Below are positions 43,185 through 52,355 of a stretch of 64,000 nucleotides of DNA, one piece after another (the stretch's first letter is position 1; the number at the start of each line of letters is the position of its first letter). Position numbers and translations under genes: made by a program. Origin of the DNA: Spirochaetota bacterium (GTDB taxonomy: Bacteria > Spirochaetota > Spirochaetia > Treponematales > Rectinemataceae); contig JAPLSO010000015.1 of the NCBI GenBank assembly GCA_026398595.1, forward strand, positions 10,584 to 74,583. The letters are read 5' to 3'. Under the pieces are notes generated by a model, which worked only from the letters and a program-made list of their open reading frames with translations, was not told the origin of the DNA and searched no databases.

Positions 43185-44057
43185 ATGAGGTTCTCCTACC
43201 ACACACACTGCGAATACTGCGATGGAAAAGCGACGGCCGCCGAGATGGCAGGGGCCGCCGCCGCCGCGGGCTATTCCATTCTCGGATTCTCCTCGCACGC
43301 TCCCCTGCCCTTCAAGACCAGTTGGAACATGGATTGGACAGACCTCAGGGCCTATGCAGACGTCATCCTGGGCTTGAAGGAGAAATGGGGCAGGGAAGGC
43401 CTGCAGATCCTTCTGGGACTCGAGGTCGATTACATCCCTGGACTGGCCTCTCCGGCCGACGAAGCATACAGGGTCATTCCCCTCGATCATGTCATCGGCT
43501 CGGTGCATTACATAGTCGGCCTGCCGGGCGGAGCCTTCACCGTGGACGAATCTGCCGGCGTATTCGAGCGGCACCTTGCCAAGGCGACCGGAGGCGACGC
43601 CAGGCCCCTGTGGAAGGAATACTATCGTGCCATGATCGGCATGATCGAGGCCGGGGGCTTCGACATCATCGGCCACTTTGATCTTGTCAAGAAAAACAAG
43701 AGCCACGCCCATGGATTCGACGAGGAGGACTCAGCCTATCTGGACGCGGCATTCGAGGCGGCTGACAGGGCGGGAGAGCTGAGCTGTATCGCCGAAATCA
43801 ACACCGGAGGCATCGCCCGCGGCAAGACCGGAAGTGTCTATCCTTCATTGACAATACTGAAACGGATGCGGGAAGCCGGAGTGCGCCTGACCATTGGAGA
43901 CGACGCCCACGCTCCCTGCCACTTGGGCTCCTATCAGGGAAAGGCTATCGAGGCAGCGGCGACCGCGGGCTACAAGAGCCTCTGGTACCTAGGCACGGAC
44001 AGATCCTGGAAAGAGATAGGACTGGACGAAGCCGCCTTGCCTGCGCCGCGAGACTGA
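43185..44057 (+). CDS. PHP-family histidinol-phosphatase-like phosphoesterase
   Basis: A 290-residue PHP-domain protein starting RFSYHTHCEYCDGKATAAEM, whose HTH is the first metal-binding motif. LGLEVDYIPG near 96-105 (Glu), DHVIGSVHYIVG near 121-132 (His), DIIGHFDLVKK near 170-180 and TIGDDAHAP near 240-248 complete the PHP metal site. HisJ-type members dephosphorylate histidinol phosphate, but many relatives have other phosphate-ester substrates and no his genes are here. An upstream ATG at 43101 would add 28 residues not seen in the family. A bidirectional terminator follows. Confidence 0.85.
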   Translation: MRFSYHTHCEYCDGKATAAEMAGAAAAAGYSILGFSSHAPLPFKTSWNMDWTDLRAYADVILGLKEKWGREGLQILLGLEVDYIPGLASPADEAYRVIPLDHVIGSVHYIVGLPGGAFTVDESAGVFERHLAKATGGDARPLWKEYYRAMIGMIEAGGFDIIGHFDLVKKNKSHAHGFDEEDSAYLDAAFEAADRAGELSCIAEINTGGIARGKTGSVYPSLTILKRMREAGVRLTIGDDAHAPCHLGSYQGKAIEAAATAGYKSLWYLGTDRSWKEIGLDEAALPAPRD

Positions 44058-44078
44058 ACGGCGACCTATAGCCGAATA

Positions 44079-44114
44079 AAAAGGCCGCGGGAGAAACATT
44101 CCCCGCGGCCTTTT
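44079..44114. terminator. Bidirectional intrinsic terminator
   Basis: GGCCGCGGG (44083-44091) and CCCGCGGCC (44102-44110) form a perfect nine-base stem around ten bases, flanked by AAAA on the left and TTTT on the right. It ends both the PHP phosphatase gene (plus) and the DksA-type gene (minus). Confidence 0.9.
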
Positions 44115-44140
44115 GCTTTCCGGATGACGCCGGAGCCTGT

Positions 44141-44497
44141 TTAACGGTTTCGCCGTTCCTCGATCTTCTGGCATTCGATGCAGAGAACGGCGGAAGGGAG
44201 GGCGGTGAGACGCTCCTGCGGAATCTTCTTACCGCAGGACATGCAGAGTCCATATCTTCCCTGACTTATCCTCGTCAATGCGGCGTCGATAGCCCTGAGC
44301 CGCTTGATGTCCTGGGAGCCCAGGGCTTCGATCATCTTTCTGTCGATATCGTCGGAGGCGACGTCGGCGACATCCTTGGGGTCCATCTCGGCGACGATAG
44401 CCCTGAATTCCTCGTTCGTCGCCGCAAGAGCCTCCAATATGCCGCGTTTCTGCGAGATGAGGAGGTCTTTCATCTGTTCGGTAAAGCTCTTTTCCAT
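44141..44497 (-). CDS. DksA/TraR-family zinc-finger protein
   Basis: A 118-residue protein starting MEKSFTEQMKDLLISQK. The N-terminal half is a coiled coil with DPKDVADVASDDIDRK near 39-54, which contains a DxxDxA-like tip similar to DksA. A C4 zinc finger follows: Cys85, Cys88, Cys106 and Cys109 in LCMSCGKKIPQERL and LCIECQ. DksA-type proteins enter the RNA polymerase secondary channel and change transcription with ppGpp; short relatives act similarly. The start at 44497 has GGGGGATC before it; an ATG at 44551 would add an unlikely N-terminus. It lies divergent from infA. Confidence 0.9.
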   Translation of the reverse strand: MEKSFTEQMKDLLISQKRGILEALAATNEEFRAIVAEMDPKDVADVASDDIDRKMIEALGSQDIKRLRAIDAALTRISQGRYGLCMSCGKKIPQERLTALPSAVLCIECQKIEERRNR

Positions 44498-44603
44498 GCT
44501 GATCCCCCGATTCGTATCGCTTATAGTGCCAGTCTTAGTTTGGATGCGCACAATGCATCATCTGTCCCCAAGATGTCAAGACGGGAGCGCTTCCGTCCCC
44601 TTG

Positions 44604-44632
44604 TTGACATTCGCCACGGCGGTACATACTAT
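44604..44632 (+). promoter_or_regulatory. infA promoter
   Basis: TTGACA (44604-44609, perfect), 17 bases, TACTAT (44627-44632). The GTG start is 66 bases downstream with AAAGGAG seven bases before it. Confidence 0.85.
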
Positions 44633-44697
44633 TTCACTACGATCTTGGGCGCAAGTGCCGCCTTAAGAATCGACGATTAAAGCGAAAAGGAGCAATT

Positions 44698-44916
44698 GTG
44701 GCCAAAGAAGAAGCCATAGAGGTAGAGGGCATAGTCCGCGAGGCCCTGCCCAATACCATGTTCAGGGTCGAAATTCAGAACGGCCACATCATCCTCGCCC
44801 ATCTTTCGGGCAAAATGCGAAAGCACTACATCCGCATCGTGCCGGGAGACAAGGTACGCATCGGACTCTCTCCCTACGACCTCTCCCGGGGCAGAATCAT
44901 CTACCGCGAAAAATGA
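44698..44916 (+). CDS. infA: Translation initiation factor IF-1
   Basis: A 72-residue OB-fold protein starting with GTG at 44698. The full family pattern is present: [39 protein letters not shown] (RNA-contacting basic patch) and [19 protein letters not shown], ending IIYREK. IF-1 binds the A site of the 30S subunit at initiation. It overlaps the convergent Smr-domain gene by 16 bases. The AAAAGGAG ribosome site and a perfect TTGACA -35 upstream fit high expression. Confidence 0.97.
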   Translation: MAKEEAIEVEGIVREALPNTMFRVEIQNGHIILAHLSGKMRKHYIRIVPGDKVRIGLSPYDLSRGRIIYREK

Positions 44917-45467
44917 ACCTTCTCCCTGATCAGGACCCACGTAGCTCCACGCCCTCCGTATTCTTTAGCCGCTGGGCCGAAGGAACCGGCGAGATCGCTT
45001 TCCTCCAGAACACTCCGCACCAGATCGGACATGATCGGCTCTGAATTCGAATGCAGTCCCTTTCCGTGGATGACGAGAACTTTATCTAGGCCAGAGCGGG
45101 AACTCGAACCCAGGAATTCCGAGAGCAGGGCCTGGGCCTCGATGGCTGTCCTCCCATGAAGGTCAAGACTTGCCTGGGGCTTGAGCTTCCTGAGCCGCTG
45201 TGCTTCCTTTATTTTCTCCGATCTATCACCGTCATCGGCGCCTTCATGCTCGGCATCCTTGTCGCTCACGCCGTGCGACGCGATCCATCGCTCCAGCGAG
45301 TGTTGGACGTCGTCTTTAGGCGGCACGGCGAGGGCTTTTTGTGACCTCGATGCCTCTTGAGCCTTCGAGGCGTTGGCCTTCTTGCCCGGCCCCTTCTCAT
45401 GCTTCTTTCCGGAGGCCTCTTCCTTCTGGAGTTTGTCCCAGCGCCGCAGCGTTTCTTCGAAATCCAT
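44901..45467 (-). CDS. Smr-domain protein
   Basis: A 188-residue protein starting [14 protein letters not shown] at 45467 (a longer frame to 45509 has no ribosome site). The first 105 residues are charged and probably coiled or disordered (Lys/Glu/Ala-rich). A C-terminal Smr domain follows: [20 protein letters not shown] near 110-129, [15 protein letters not shown] near 142-156, and [11 protein letters not shown] near the end. Stand-alone Smr proteins, such as SmrA and SmrB, are nucleases that cut mRNA at stalled or collided ribosomes; the DLHG and HGKG motifs here are intact. It converges on infA. Confidence 0.88.
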   Translation of the reverse strand: MDFEETLRRWDKLQKEEASGKKHEKGPGKKANASKAQEASRSQKALAVPPKDDVQHSLERWIASHGVSDKDAEHEGADDGDRSEKIKEAQRLRKLKPQASLDLHGRTAIEAQALLSEFLGSSSRSGLDKVLVIHGKGLHSNSEPIMSDLVRSVLEESDLAGSFGPAAKEYGGRGATWVLIREKVHFSR

Positions 45468-45578
45468 CAGTATCCTCGATGGGCAAAGATATATAAAAAC
45501 GCTCTTCACCGTAAAGCCGAACGCGCACCCTGTTGCGGGACGGGCATTTCTCTTTCATACTTTGGCCTGGAGTTCCCC

Positions 45579-46790
45579 ATGATCAGCGCTCGCAGATACA
45601 GACCGACGAACACCAGGTTCTTTGCTTGGCTTATGAGGCACAGCTACGGAACCTGCCTCGGCAGGGCCTACAAGGCTAAGGCGGAGGGGCTGGAACTCGT
45701 ACGGACACTCAAGCCTCCCTACATCGTCGTGGGCAACCACTCGACCCTCCTCGATCCTTTCCTCACTAGCTTCTTCGTGCCCCAGCCCATTCACTGGGTG
45801 GCGAGCGACGGCAACATGCGCAATCCCCTGATGCGTTTCCTCCTCATCAAGCTCGCGGGCTCGATCCCCAAGTCCAAGGCCATCCCTGATATCGAGACGG
45901 TCAACTGGATCGTCCAGTTCATCAGGAAGAAGAAGGCTGTGGTGGGCATCTATCCCGAGGGCCAATCATCCTGGAACGGCTCGTCCCTTCCCTCGTTCGA
46001 ATCGACAGCCAAACTGCTCAAGCTCCTCACGGTACCCGTCGTCCTCGCCCTGACGAAGGGCGCCTACATGACCAAACCCCGCTGGGGGTATACACGGAGA
46101 GAGGGCAGGGTTGAAATCGTCTTCTCCCTCCTCTTCCGGCCTGAAGAACTCAAGGCTTTATATGTCGGGGAGATAGATCGGAGGCTCGACGCCGCCATTG
46201 CCCATAACGATCCGGCCTGGGCCAAGGCGGAGGGGATTCGATTCCTCGATCCCAGGCGGGCCGAGTGCCTCGAACTTCTTCTCTATGCCTGTCCTGCCTG
46301 CAAAGCCCTCCAGAGTCTCGAATCCAAGGGAAGCAGACTGATCTGCAAGACTTGCGGAGCCAAGACTGAATACGGGGAGGACGGAACCTTCGGCCCACCC
46401 TTCCCTTCCGGACTCAAGGCATGGGATAGCTGGCAGGAAGCTCATCTCGCCAGTCTCCTCGCGGAGAAATACCTGCCTGATCCCTCCCTGACTATATTCT
46501 CCGACGATGATGTCATCCTCCTCGCGGGAAAGCGGATGAACACCATGCGAATACTGGGCGTCGGACGACTCAGCCTGAACTCAGGCGGCCTCGAATTCCT
46601 GACGAGGCTGGGCAGGATACTGGTTTTCTGCCGAGAGGATATAGAGGGACCCGGCATTCTCAAGTGGAATTTCTTCGAGTTCTATGTGGGCAAGACGGTG
46701 TATCGGGCGAGGTTCAGGGATAGGGCCGCGTCGGGAAGAAAGTACGCCGTCGCCCTGGAATTGCTTGCCAAGGTTGCGAAAACAGCGTAA
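45579..46790 (+). CDS. PlsC-type acyltransferase with zinc ribbon and extra C-terminal domain
   Basis: A 403-residue protein starting at 45579 with GGAG seven bases upstream. The 1-acylglycerol-3-phosphate acyltransferase core has NHSTLLDP at 53-60 (HxxxxD catalytic pair, His54 and Asp59), and the YPEGQSSWNG glycerol-phosphate motif near 126-135. Beyond residue 215 it departs from PlsC: CPAC and CKTC pairs form a small zinc ribbon near 233-258, and a further 130 residues of beta-rich sequence end the protein. Related forms with this architecture are known to me only vaguely. The core should acylate lysophospholipid or a glycolipid on the inner membrane. Confidence 0.82.
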   Translation: MISARRYRPTNTRFFAWLMRHSYGTCLGRAYKAKAEGLELVRTLKPPYIVVGNHSTLLDPFLTSFFVPQPIHWVASDGNMRNPLMRFLLIKLAGSIPKSKAIPDIETVNWIVQFIRKKKAVVGIYPEGQSSWNGSSLPSFESTAKLLKLLTVPVVLALTKGAYMTKPRWGYTRREGRVEIVFSLLFRPEELKALYVGEIDRRLDAAIAHNDPAWAKAEGIRFLDPRRAECLELLLYACPACKALQSLESKGSRLICKTCGAKTEYGEDGTFGPPFPSGLKAWDSWQEAHLASLLAEKYLPDPSLTIFSDDDVILLAGKRMNTMRILGVGRLSLNSGGLEFLTRLGRILVFCREDIEGPGILKWNFFEFYVGKTVYRARFRDRAASGRKYAVALELLAKVAKTA

Positions 46791-46811
46791 ACCGCCGCCG
46801 CGGGCAGTGGC

Positions 46812-48221
46812 TTAATCCTTATACCAGAGCTGGCCGAACTTGGCGAAGCTTTTCTTTTTCGCCAGGACTATGTAGATGGCGAGGACATAAACCAGGTAGG
46901 CCGCGGCCACTACCATCATCATCCAGTAATAAGACATATTGCCTGTCGTATAGGCCATTGCCGGGAGATTTATCGCAAGTATGAATGGGATGGCAACAAC
47001 GAAGGTGAGCCCCGCCGAAAGCATGTAGTCGGAGGAGACTTTGGTCTTGAACTCGGGGTCCATGACCCTGAGAAGGGCAAGGCCTGTGGAGAGGGTGCCT
47101 GTCGATACTCCATACAGCATGAGCATACGCTCGAACTTGAAGTCCTTGAACATCCTGGAGGACATCCAGGGTACCGTGATGGTGACCATGAGGCCGCAGA
47201 TTGTGGACATCACGAGGATGGAAAACCAGTACCTGCCGATGAAGACGAGAGAGATCGCCCCGAGGGCGCCGGCGACCATGAAATCCACGGAGAAACCCGA
47301 GATTCGCGTCAGTGTGTCGTCGTCCAGGACATGGCTTATCTTGAACAGATCCATCAGCTTTCGCACGAAGATGGCCGATATGGCCGAGAAGATGAAGTTG
47401 ACCCCCCAGAAGTTCGTCGCGAGGTCCATGCCCGTCTTGCCCGCGAAACTGAGGAGGAAGGTGAGTCCTTTCAGAAGAAGGAAGGACATGAAGTAGACGA
47501 CGACCACGATCCCCGTGTGGAAGCTGAAGGAATCGATAGCCTCGGAGTCCGTAGTGAGCCTGCCTCCTATGGGTTTGACATCGTCTTTTCCCATGACACC
47601 CCTCATCAGGGACTTGTTCTTCATGAAGGAAAGGGCTTCGGCGCCGATCCAGCCTTTCCTGATGCCCATGTTGATGAGGACGACGCCGCCGAAACATGCC
47701 CAGAGATAGCCGATGGCGGCGAAGGTGAGGCCGACCGTAGCCCCGCCTTCGAAGCCCATGGCCTCCCAGCCCTTGCCGATCGCATAGGCCTGGCCCGGCC
47801 CCAGGGCGAAGCCTAGGGGAAGATGGAGGCCGAAGGCCGGATGAATGTTGGGAAGAAAGAGGAGGGTCAGGCCGAGGCCGAGAAGGGCCTGGGTCGCGTA
47901 GCCCATTATGATGCCCGTGGACATGCCCAGTACCCCGCCAGAGCCCTTGCTCCCCTTTACCTTAGGGGGGGAGGACCGCAGGGACATCGATATGAAGGAA
48001 ATATTCAGAAGGTGGTAGACGAGGTCGCCCAGCCTGTTCTGGTTGTATCCCATGGAGGGCAGGAGGAAGTTGTAGACAGGGAGAAGGATAAAGCCGGCCG
48101 TAAGGGCATTGGGAATCAGATATTTCTGGAAGAATTTCACCTTGGAGCGGATAATGGTTGCGAGAAGAAGAGCCGCCGAAATGAGTCCCGCATCTATGAC
48201 CACTTTCCAGGAAAAGTCCAT
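46812..48221 (-). CDS. GltS-like sodium/glutamate symporter
   Basis: A 469-residue membrane protein with about 11-12 hydrophobic segments. GltS-family signs are LIPNALTAGFILLPVY near 36-51, the two Gly/Ala-rich re-entrant-type segments (GFALGPGQAYAIGKGW near 137-152 and GVSTGTLSTGLALLRVMDPEF near 365-385 split) and GATVGLTFAAIGYLWACFGG near 161-180. It is slightly longer than E. coli GltS. It should import glutamate or a related anion with Na+. It has its own promoter and follows nudC by 111 bases on the same strand. Confidence 0.85.
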   Translation of the reverse strand: MDFSWKVVIDAGLISAALLLATIIRSKVKFFQKYLIPNALTAGFILLPVYNFLLPSMGYNQNRLGDLVYHLLNISFISMSLRSSPPKVKGSKGSGGVLGMSTGIIMGYATQALLGLGLTLLFLPNIHPAFGLHLPLGFALGPGQAYAIGKGWEAMGFEGGATVGLTFAAIGYLWACFGGVVLINMGIRKGWIGAEALSFMKNKSLMRGVMGKDDVKPIGGRLTTDSEAIDSFSFHTGIVVVVYFMSFLLLKGLTFLLSFAGKTGMDLATNFWGVNFIFSAISAIFVRKLMDLFKISHVLDDDTLTRISGFSVDFMVAGALGAISLVFIGRYWFSILVMSTICGLMVTITVPWMSSRMFKDFKFERMLMLYGVSTGTLSTGLALLRVMDPEFKTKVSSDYMLSAGLTFVVAIPFILAINLPAMAYTTGNMSYYWMMMVVAAAYLVYVLAIYIVLAKKKSFAKFGQLWYKD

Positions 48222-48241
48222 GCTGGTCTCCTTCTGCGTAA

Positions 48242-48270
48242 ATGGTAGGCAGCATACGGACTGGATGCAA
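48242..48270 (-). promoter_or_regulatory. Promoter of the GltS-like gene
   Basis: On the minus strand TTGCAT (48265-48270), 17 bases, TACCAT (48242-48247). The start at 48221 is 20 bases downstream with AAGGAG seven bases before it. Confidence 0.6.
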
Positions 48271-48332
48271 GGGGGGCGGGCGTAATCACCTGAAGAAGGA
48301 AGCTTCCCGGCTCTCGGCGCCTTTGGTGAGTA

Positions 48333-49175
48333 TTAGGAATTCGAAAGGCCGTGGCGCGCGGCGATGAACCGTTCGATGAGTTGCCAGGCTACGCTGCCGG
48401 GCGGGGGAATATCGGGGAGCGCATCTATCGAGAACCAGCCCACCTGATCGATCTCTATGCCGTCGGGTCTCGCTTCGCCTGAAAGGTACTCGGCTTCGAA
48501 GCCCAGCATGAGGGAGTCGGGGAAGGGCCAGGGCTGGGAACGCACGTACCGGGGCTCCCCCACCTCGATGCCCGCCTCCTCCATCACCTCCCTCCTCAGC
48601 GTGTCTTCAAGGGTCTCCCCCAGTTCGACGAAGCCTGCGATGAGACCATGCCTCCCCTGCGGGAATTTGACGTTGTGCGCCAGGAGGATTTCGTCGCCTC
48701 TCGAGATGAGGACGATGACAGCCGGGGAGATGCGGGGGAAGAAAATCCTGCCGCAGTTTCCGCAGAGCCTGCCGCCCTCGCCATCGGGGCCGCATCCCCG
48801 CGAAAGGGGGGAGCCGCAGGCCGAACAGTATCGCGAGATGGATGCCCAGTGGGCATAGGCCCTGGCCTTGAGGGCGAATGAAGAGACCAGTTCGGGGATG
48901 GAGCCGATGAATTGCCTCAGGGGCAGGCGGACGAGGACCGAGGGAATCGCGGTCTCCCCTTCCCTAAGTTCGGCGGCCTGGTAACCTGCGCCCTTGAAGC
49001 TGAATGCCGCGGTGTCAACGCCTTGGGGCAGCAGAGAAGGATCGAGCACGGGAAGGGATTCGGGTCTGTCTTTCCTGTCTTCTCCGAAAAGGATGTCGGC
49101 GCCGCAGAAAAGGACGACGGGCGTTGCGCTGGCTGCCTTCTCGGCATCGGCGGCGCTCGGGAAGCTATCTATCAT
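48333..49175 (-). CDS. nudC: NAD(+) diphosphatase, NudC family
   Basis: A 280-residue Nudix enzyme that splits NAD(H) to NMN and AMP and removes NAD caps from RNA. A four-cysteine zinc site uses Cys117, Cys120, Cys138 and Cys141. The Nudix box GFVELGETLEDTLRREVMEE is at 181-200 and continues AGIEV; the diagnostic SQPWPFPDS is at 213-221. The N-terminal 100 residues are the usual variable domain. It starts seven bases after the uracil phosphoribosyltransferase-like gene and so is probably in the same transcript, which fits nucleotide salvage. Confidence 0.94.
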   Translation of the reverse strand: MIDSFPSAADAEKAASATPVVLFCGADILFGEDRKDRPESLPVLDPSLLPQGVDTAAFSFKGAGYQAAELREGETAIPSVLVRLPLRQFIGSIPELVSSFALKARAYAHWASISRYCSACGSPLSRGCGPDGEGGRLCGNCGRIFFPRISPAVIVLISRGDEILLAHNVKFPQGRHGLIAGFVELGETLEDTLRREVMEEAGIEVGEPRYVRSQPWPFPDSLMLGFEAEYLSGEARPDGIEIDQVGWFSIDALPDIPPPGSVAWQLIERFIAARHGLSNS

Positions 49176-49182
49176 GCCCGAC

Positions 49183-50244
49183 CTAGCGGTGGAGGACCGT
49201 CTCCTCGATGATCCTCAGCTGGGAGCGGTAGAGGCCCGTAATGTTCGTGCCGTAATCGGCGACGAGGCGCAGCATGTCCCTGGGGTGCTCGTCGTCCATG
49301 CCGTTGATCCTGTCGCCTGCATCGCCCAGGCCGGGCATGATGTAGGCCCTGTCGTTGAGGACGGGATCCATCCAGAGGGTATAGACCGTCACGTTCTCGA
49401 TAGCACGGATGATGCGCAAGGAACCCTTGAGGGCCGAGATCACATTCAGGAATCGGATCGACTTGGGCTTGACCCCATTGTCGAGCAGATATTTGACCGT
49501 GGTGACGAGGGAACCTCCCGTGGCGTTCATGGGGTCGGCGAAGATGAGATTCTTGTCATCCAGTTCCTTGAGCTTGAAGTAGGAGCGGTCGAGGTCGAGG
49601 ATGTACTCCATCGTGTGCTCGTTCTTGGTATCGTCACGCTTGATCTTGAAGAGGGCGAAGGGCGTGAGGTAGCCCGTGGAGGAATATTCCTGTATCTCCT
49701 TGGAAATGATCATGGAAGGCAGGAGAGCTCCCCTCAGCATGACGCACATCACGGTGTCCTCGAGCTGGGCGTCGATGTTCGGGATCTTGTGGACGGCGAA
49801 GTTCTGGACAGGAATATTCACGGGCGTCTTCACGATGAGGTAGTTCTTCTTCGGATTGGCCGAGCCTCCAAAGGCGAGGTTGAAGAGGAGTTCGAAGGCT
49901 CTCTGGATATAATAGACGAACTCCTGCCGTTCCGTGGACTGATCCCTCAGCTTGGCGATGAGGCGGGAGGCCTCGCCATGGTTTTCCTGGGGTGTGGCGA
50001 AGGAATAAACCTGAATCCTCGGTTCAAAGGCGCAGATTTCCTGCATGAGTCCGCCCATCTGGTTGTAAAGTTCGACGAGGGTCGTCTCTTCTCGCTTTCT
50101 CGCACCCTCGGAGGAGCTCGTGTTGAGGATGTTGAAGGACACCATAGCCCGCCGGTAGAGGCCATCCATCCTGGACAGATTGGTATTGTCTTCGCTCGTC
50201 AGATAGCCGTCCAGGTCCTGGGCCTTCAGGATCACTTTATTCAT
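49183..50244 (-). CDS. Uracil phosphoribosyltransferase-family protein with N-terminal extension
   Basis: A 353-residue protein starting [10 protein letters not shown] at 50244 with GGGAGA seven bases upstream. Residues about 150-353 match uracil phosphoribosyltransferase: the PRPP loop DPMNATGGS at 237-245 and the uracil-binding [12 protein letters not shown] at 301-312. Ordinary Upp is about 208 residues; here roughly 145 residues precede it, mostly helical ([33 protein letters not shown]) with no known domain. It should make UMP from uracil and PRPP, or be a regulated variant. It lies 29 bases after pduL and seven before nudC. Confidence 0.82.
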   Translation of the reverse strand: MNKVILKAQDLDGYLTSEDNTNLSRMDGLYRRAMVSFNILNTSSSEGARKREETTLVELYNQMGGLMQEICAFEPRIQVYSFATPQENHGEASRLIAKLRDQSTERQEFVYYIQRAFELLFNLAFGGSANPKKNYLIVKTPVNIPVQNFAVHKIPNIDAQLEDTVMCVMLRGALLPSMIISKEIQEYSSTGYLTPFALFKIKRDDTKNEHTMEYILDLDRSYFKLKELDDKNLIFADPMNATGGSLVTTVKYLLDNGVKPKSIRFLNVISALKGSLRIIRAIENVTVYTLWMDPVLNDRAYIMPGLGDAGDRINGMDDEHPRDMLRLVADYGTNITGLYRSQLRIIEETVLHR

Positions 50245-50273
50245 CGCTACGTCTCCCTTGGAATGCGGCGCTG

Positions 50274-50855
50274 TCAGCGTCCGACGATCTCGCCCAGGCT
50301 GCCGTTCCCGATGCCGACGGCATTGCCCTCGTCGAAGTCGAGGTGGCACTCCAAGGCATAGTTGCTGCCTACCCTGCATACCACGTTGAGGAAGATGGCG
50401 CCGCGTTCGCTCCCTACCTTGAGGGATACTTCCTGCTTGTCCACAACCCCGAATCGCAGGCCGTCGGCGGGACTGAAGTGAATATGGCGCTTGGCTATGA
50501 TGAGGCCCTTGTCCTTCTTCAGCGATCCAGCGGGGCCGATGACCTCGAAGGGAGCGCTTCCCCCGAGCTGACCCGATTCGCGGACCGGGCAGCCCGGCAC
50601 GCCGAGCTTGAACTGGTCTGAGGCGAGGATCTCACATTGGGTTTCCTTGCGTTCGGGTCCCAGGATGCGGACGCTCTCGAAGCTGCCCTTGGGACCCTTG
50701 ATGGTCACGGTCTCTGCGCAGGCAAACTGGCCGGGCTGAATGAGATCCTTGGTCTTGGTGAGCTTGTGGCCCTTGCCGAAGAGGATTTCCAGGTCCTCGG
50801 CGGAGACATGAATGTGACGGTTGGACAAGTTGACGATCATTTTGGATTCGGGCAT
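50274..50855 (-). CDS. pduL: Phosphate propanoyltransferase / phosphotransacetylase PduL
   Basis: A 193-residue PduL-type acyltransferase that exchanges CoA and phosphate on acetyl or propionyl groups, unrelated to Pta. Two-domain signatures are intact: [19 protein letters not shown] near 11-29 (zinc-binding His pair), [31 protein letters not shown] near 93, and [17 protein letters not shown] near 121-137 with the second zinc-binding His set. The start at 50855 has GGGGGAAAA before it. There is no shell-targeting N-terminal extension and no microcompartment genes, so it is probably cytoplasmic. It lies between an FGGY kinase and a uracil PRTase. Confidence 0.93.
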   Translation of the reverse strand: MPESKMIVNLSNRHIHVSAEDLEILFGKGHKLTKTKDLIQPGQFACAETVTIKGPKGSFESVRILGPERKETQCEILASDQFKLGVPGCPVRESGQLGGSAPFEVIGPAGSLKKDKGLIIAKRHIHFSPADGLRFGVVDKQEVSLKVGSERGAIFLNVVCRVGSNYALECHLDFDEGNAVGIGNGSLGEIVGR

Positions 50856-50903
50856 TTTTTCCCCCTTCAAGGCCGCGTGGTATTCAGTGTCGTGTAAAGA
50901 ATT

Positions 50904-52355
50904 TTAGCCTTCCCGGCGAAGATGGGTCAAGGCCCCGAAGAGGGGCTTGAGAGATGGATAAGCCGAGCGGTAGATGCCGAAAAGCTCATCGTACAGGACC
51001 CCGACCGAGGCATTTGGCTCGTAGACTCTGTCGATCCTGACCAATTTCTCGGCAGCGTCAGTCACCTTTCCATAGTCCCCCAGGGCCACGAGGCCGAGGC
51101 ATAGTCCGCCCAGGAGTTCGGACTCCCAAAAGGCGGGAACAGCGATGGGCTTGCGCGTGATATCAGCTTTAATCTGGTTCCAGACTCCGTTCCCCGAGGG
51201 CTGTCCCGTCGCCCTCAGCTCCTTCACTTCCGCTCCCGTCGACTCCATGACGTCGATGATATCCCTCATGGCGAAGCCTGTAGACTCGGCCACGGCCCTC
51301 GCCATCTCGGGCTGACCTTGCTCCATGGAGAGGCCGAGGAAGGCTCCCCGCGCGTCGGGGTCCCAGAGAGGAGCCCGCTCCCCCGCAAGGTAGGGAAGGA
51401 AGAGAAGGGAGCCGGCCCCGGGCTTAGTCGCCGAGACGAGACGGAAGAATTCTTCATGGTCCATCCCGGGTTCGGCCTTTTCCATGAACCAGGAGACGGC
51501 GCCGCCCGTCGCCGAGATGACCCCCGAAATGTTCTCGTAGGGAGAGACGAAGTGGGGCATGTAGAGAAGCCGCGGATCGCGTGGGAGGCCCTTCTCCCAG
51601 CAGAGGTTGATGCCCTCGGAGGTGCCCGACCTGTCGCATGCCCTCCTGGGAGCGACGGTGGCCGTGCCGATGAGGGAGACGATGAAGTCGGGCCCTCCGG
51701 CGACGACAAGTGTACCCGCGGGAAGACCCGTCTCGGCCGAAGCCTTGGGCAATACACGGCCGATGACAGAGCCTAAGGCGGCGAAAGGAGGGAACTTGGC
51801 TTTGTCCAGGCCCAGCTTATCGAGGGAAGCATCATCCCAGATAATGGCCTCGTAGCCTTCTGCCGGAAGGAAGGTGACCCAGGAACCGCAGAGGTAGGCG
51901 CATACAAACTCCGGACATGAGGAAAACCAGCGCGTCCGTTCGTAGATTTCGGGAAGGTGTTCTTTGAACCAGAGTGCCTTGGGCAGGTTATAGGCAGGAT
52001 CGAGCGGTCTGCCCAATGCAGCCTCCACCGCGGCGGATTCGGCCGCAGCTCTCCTGTCCATCCAGGTGATGGCCGGGTGGAGGACCTCGCCCGACGGGCC
52101 TACAGGGAATATGGTGGGGCCCTGCCCGCTTACGACGACGCATTCGACCAAAGCAAGGCTTCCGAAGTCCGAGGCGAGAAAGGTTATGATTGTCCTGAAT
52201 GCTGCAAGCCAGGACTCGGGGTCGATCTCCAGGCCGCGGGGCCCATTTCCCTGTCTCGCCCTAACGTCGGCCCGGGCCGTGGAGACGCAGCTTCCATCTC
52301 TGCCGAAGAGGGCGGCTTTGGCGCTTGTCGTGCCTATATCCACGGCCAGGATCAT
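50904..52355 (-). CDS. FGGY-family carbohydrate kinase (xylulokinase-like)
   Basis: A 483-residue sugar kinase starting MILAVDIGTTSAKAALFG at 52355; the start overlaps the merR stop by four bases. The phosphate-1 motif DIGTTSAK is at 6-13, ITWMDRRAAAES near 94-105, and the catalytic Asp region GGPDFIVSLIG near 221-231. ATGGAVSWFMEK near 286 and LFLPYLAGERAPLWDPDARG near 330-349 split match FGGY_C. Xylulose, or a related ketose, is the likely substrate; glycerol and ribulose cannot be excluded. Its transcript starts with a MerR regulator and continues to pduL. Confidence 0.88.
   Translation of the reverse strand: MILAVDIGTTSAKAALFGRDGSCVSTARADVRARQGNGPRGLEIDPESWLAAFRTIITFLASDFGSLALVECVVVSGQGPTIFPVGPSGEVLHPAITWMDRRAAAESAAVEAALGRPLDPAYNLPKALWFKEHLPEIYERTRWFSSCPEFVCAYLCGSWVTFLPAEGYEAIIWDDASLDKLGLDKAKFPPFAALGSVIGRVLPKASAETGLPAGTLVVAGGPDFIVSLIGTATVAPRRACDRSGTSEGINLCWEKGLPRDPRLLYMPHFVSPYENISGVISATGGAVSWFMEKAEPGMDHEEFFRLVSATKPGAGSLLFLPYLAGERAPLWDPDARGAFLGLSMEQGQPEMARAVAESTGFAMRDIIDVMESTGAEVKELRATGQPSGNGVWNQIKADITRKPIAVPAFWESELLGGLCLGLVALGDYGKVTDAAEKLVRIDRVYEPNASVGVLYDELFGIYRSAYPSLKPLFGALTHLRREG

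Noticed and set aside
45357-45578. Longer N-terminus for the PlsC-type gene
   Set aside because: The extra 74 codons are antisense to the Smr gene start and the ATG at 45579 has the proper ribosome site.
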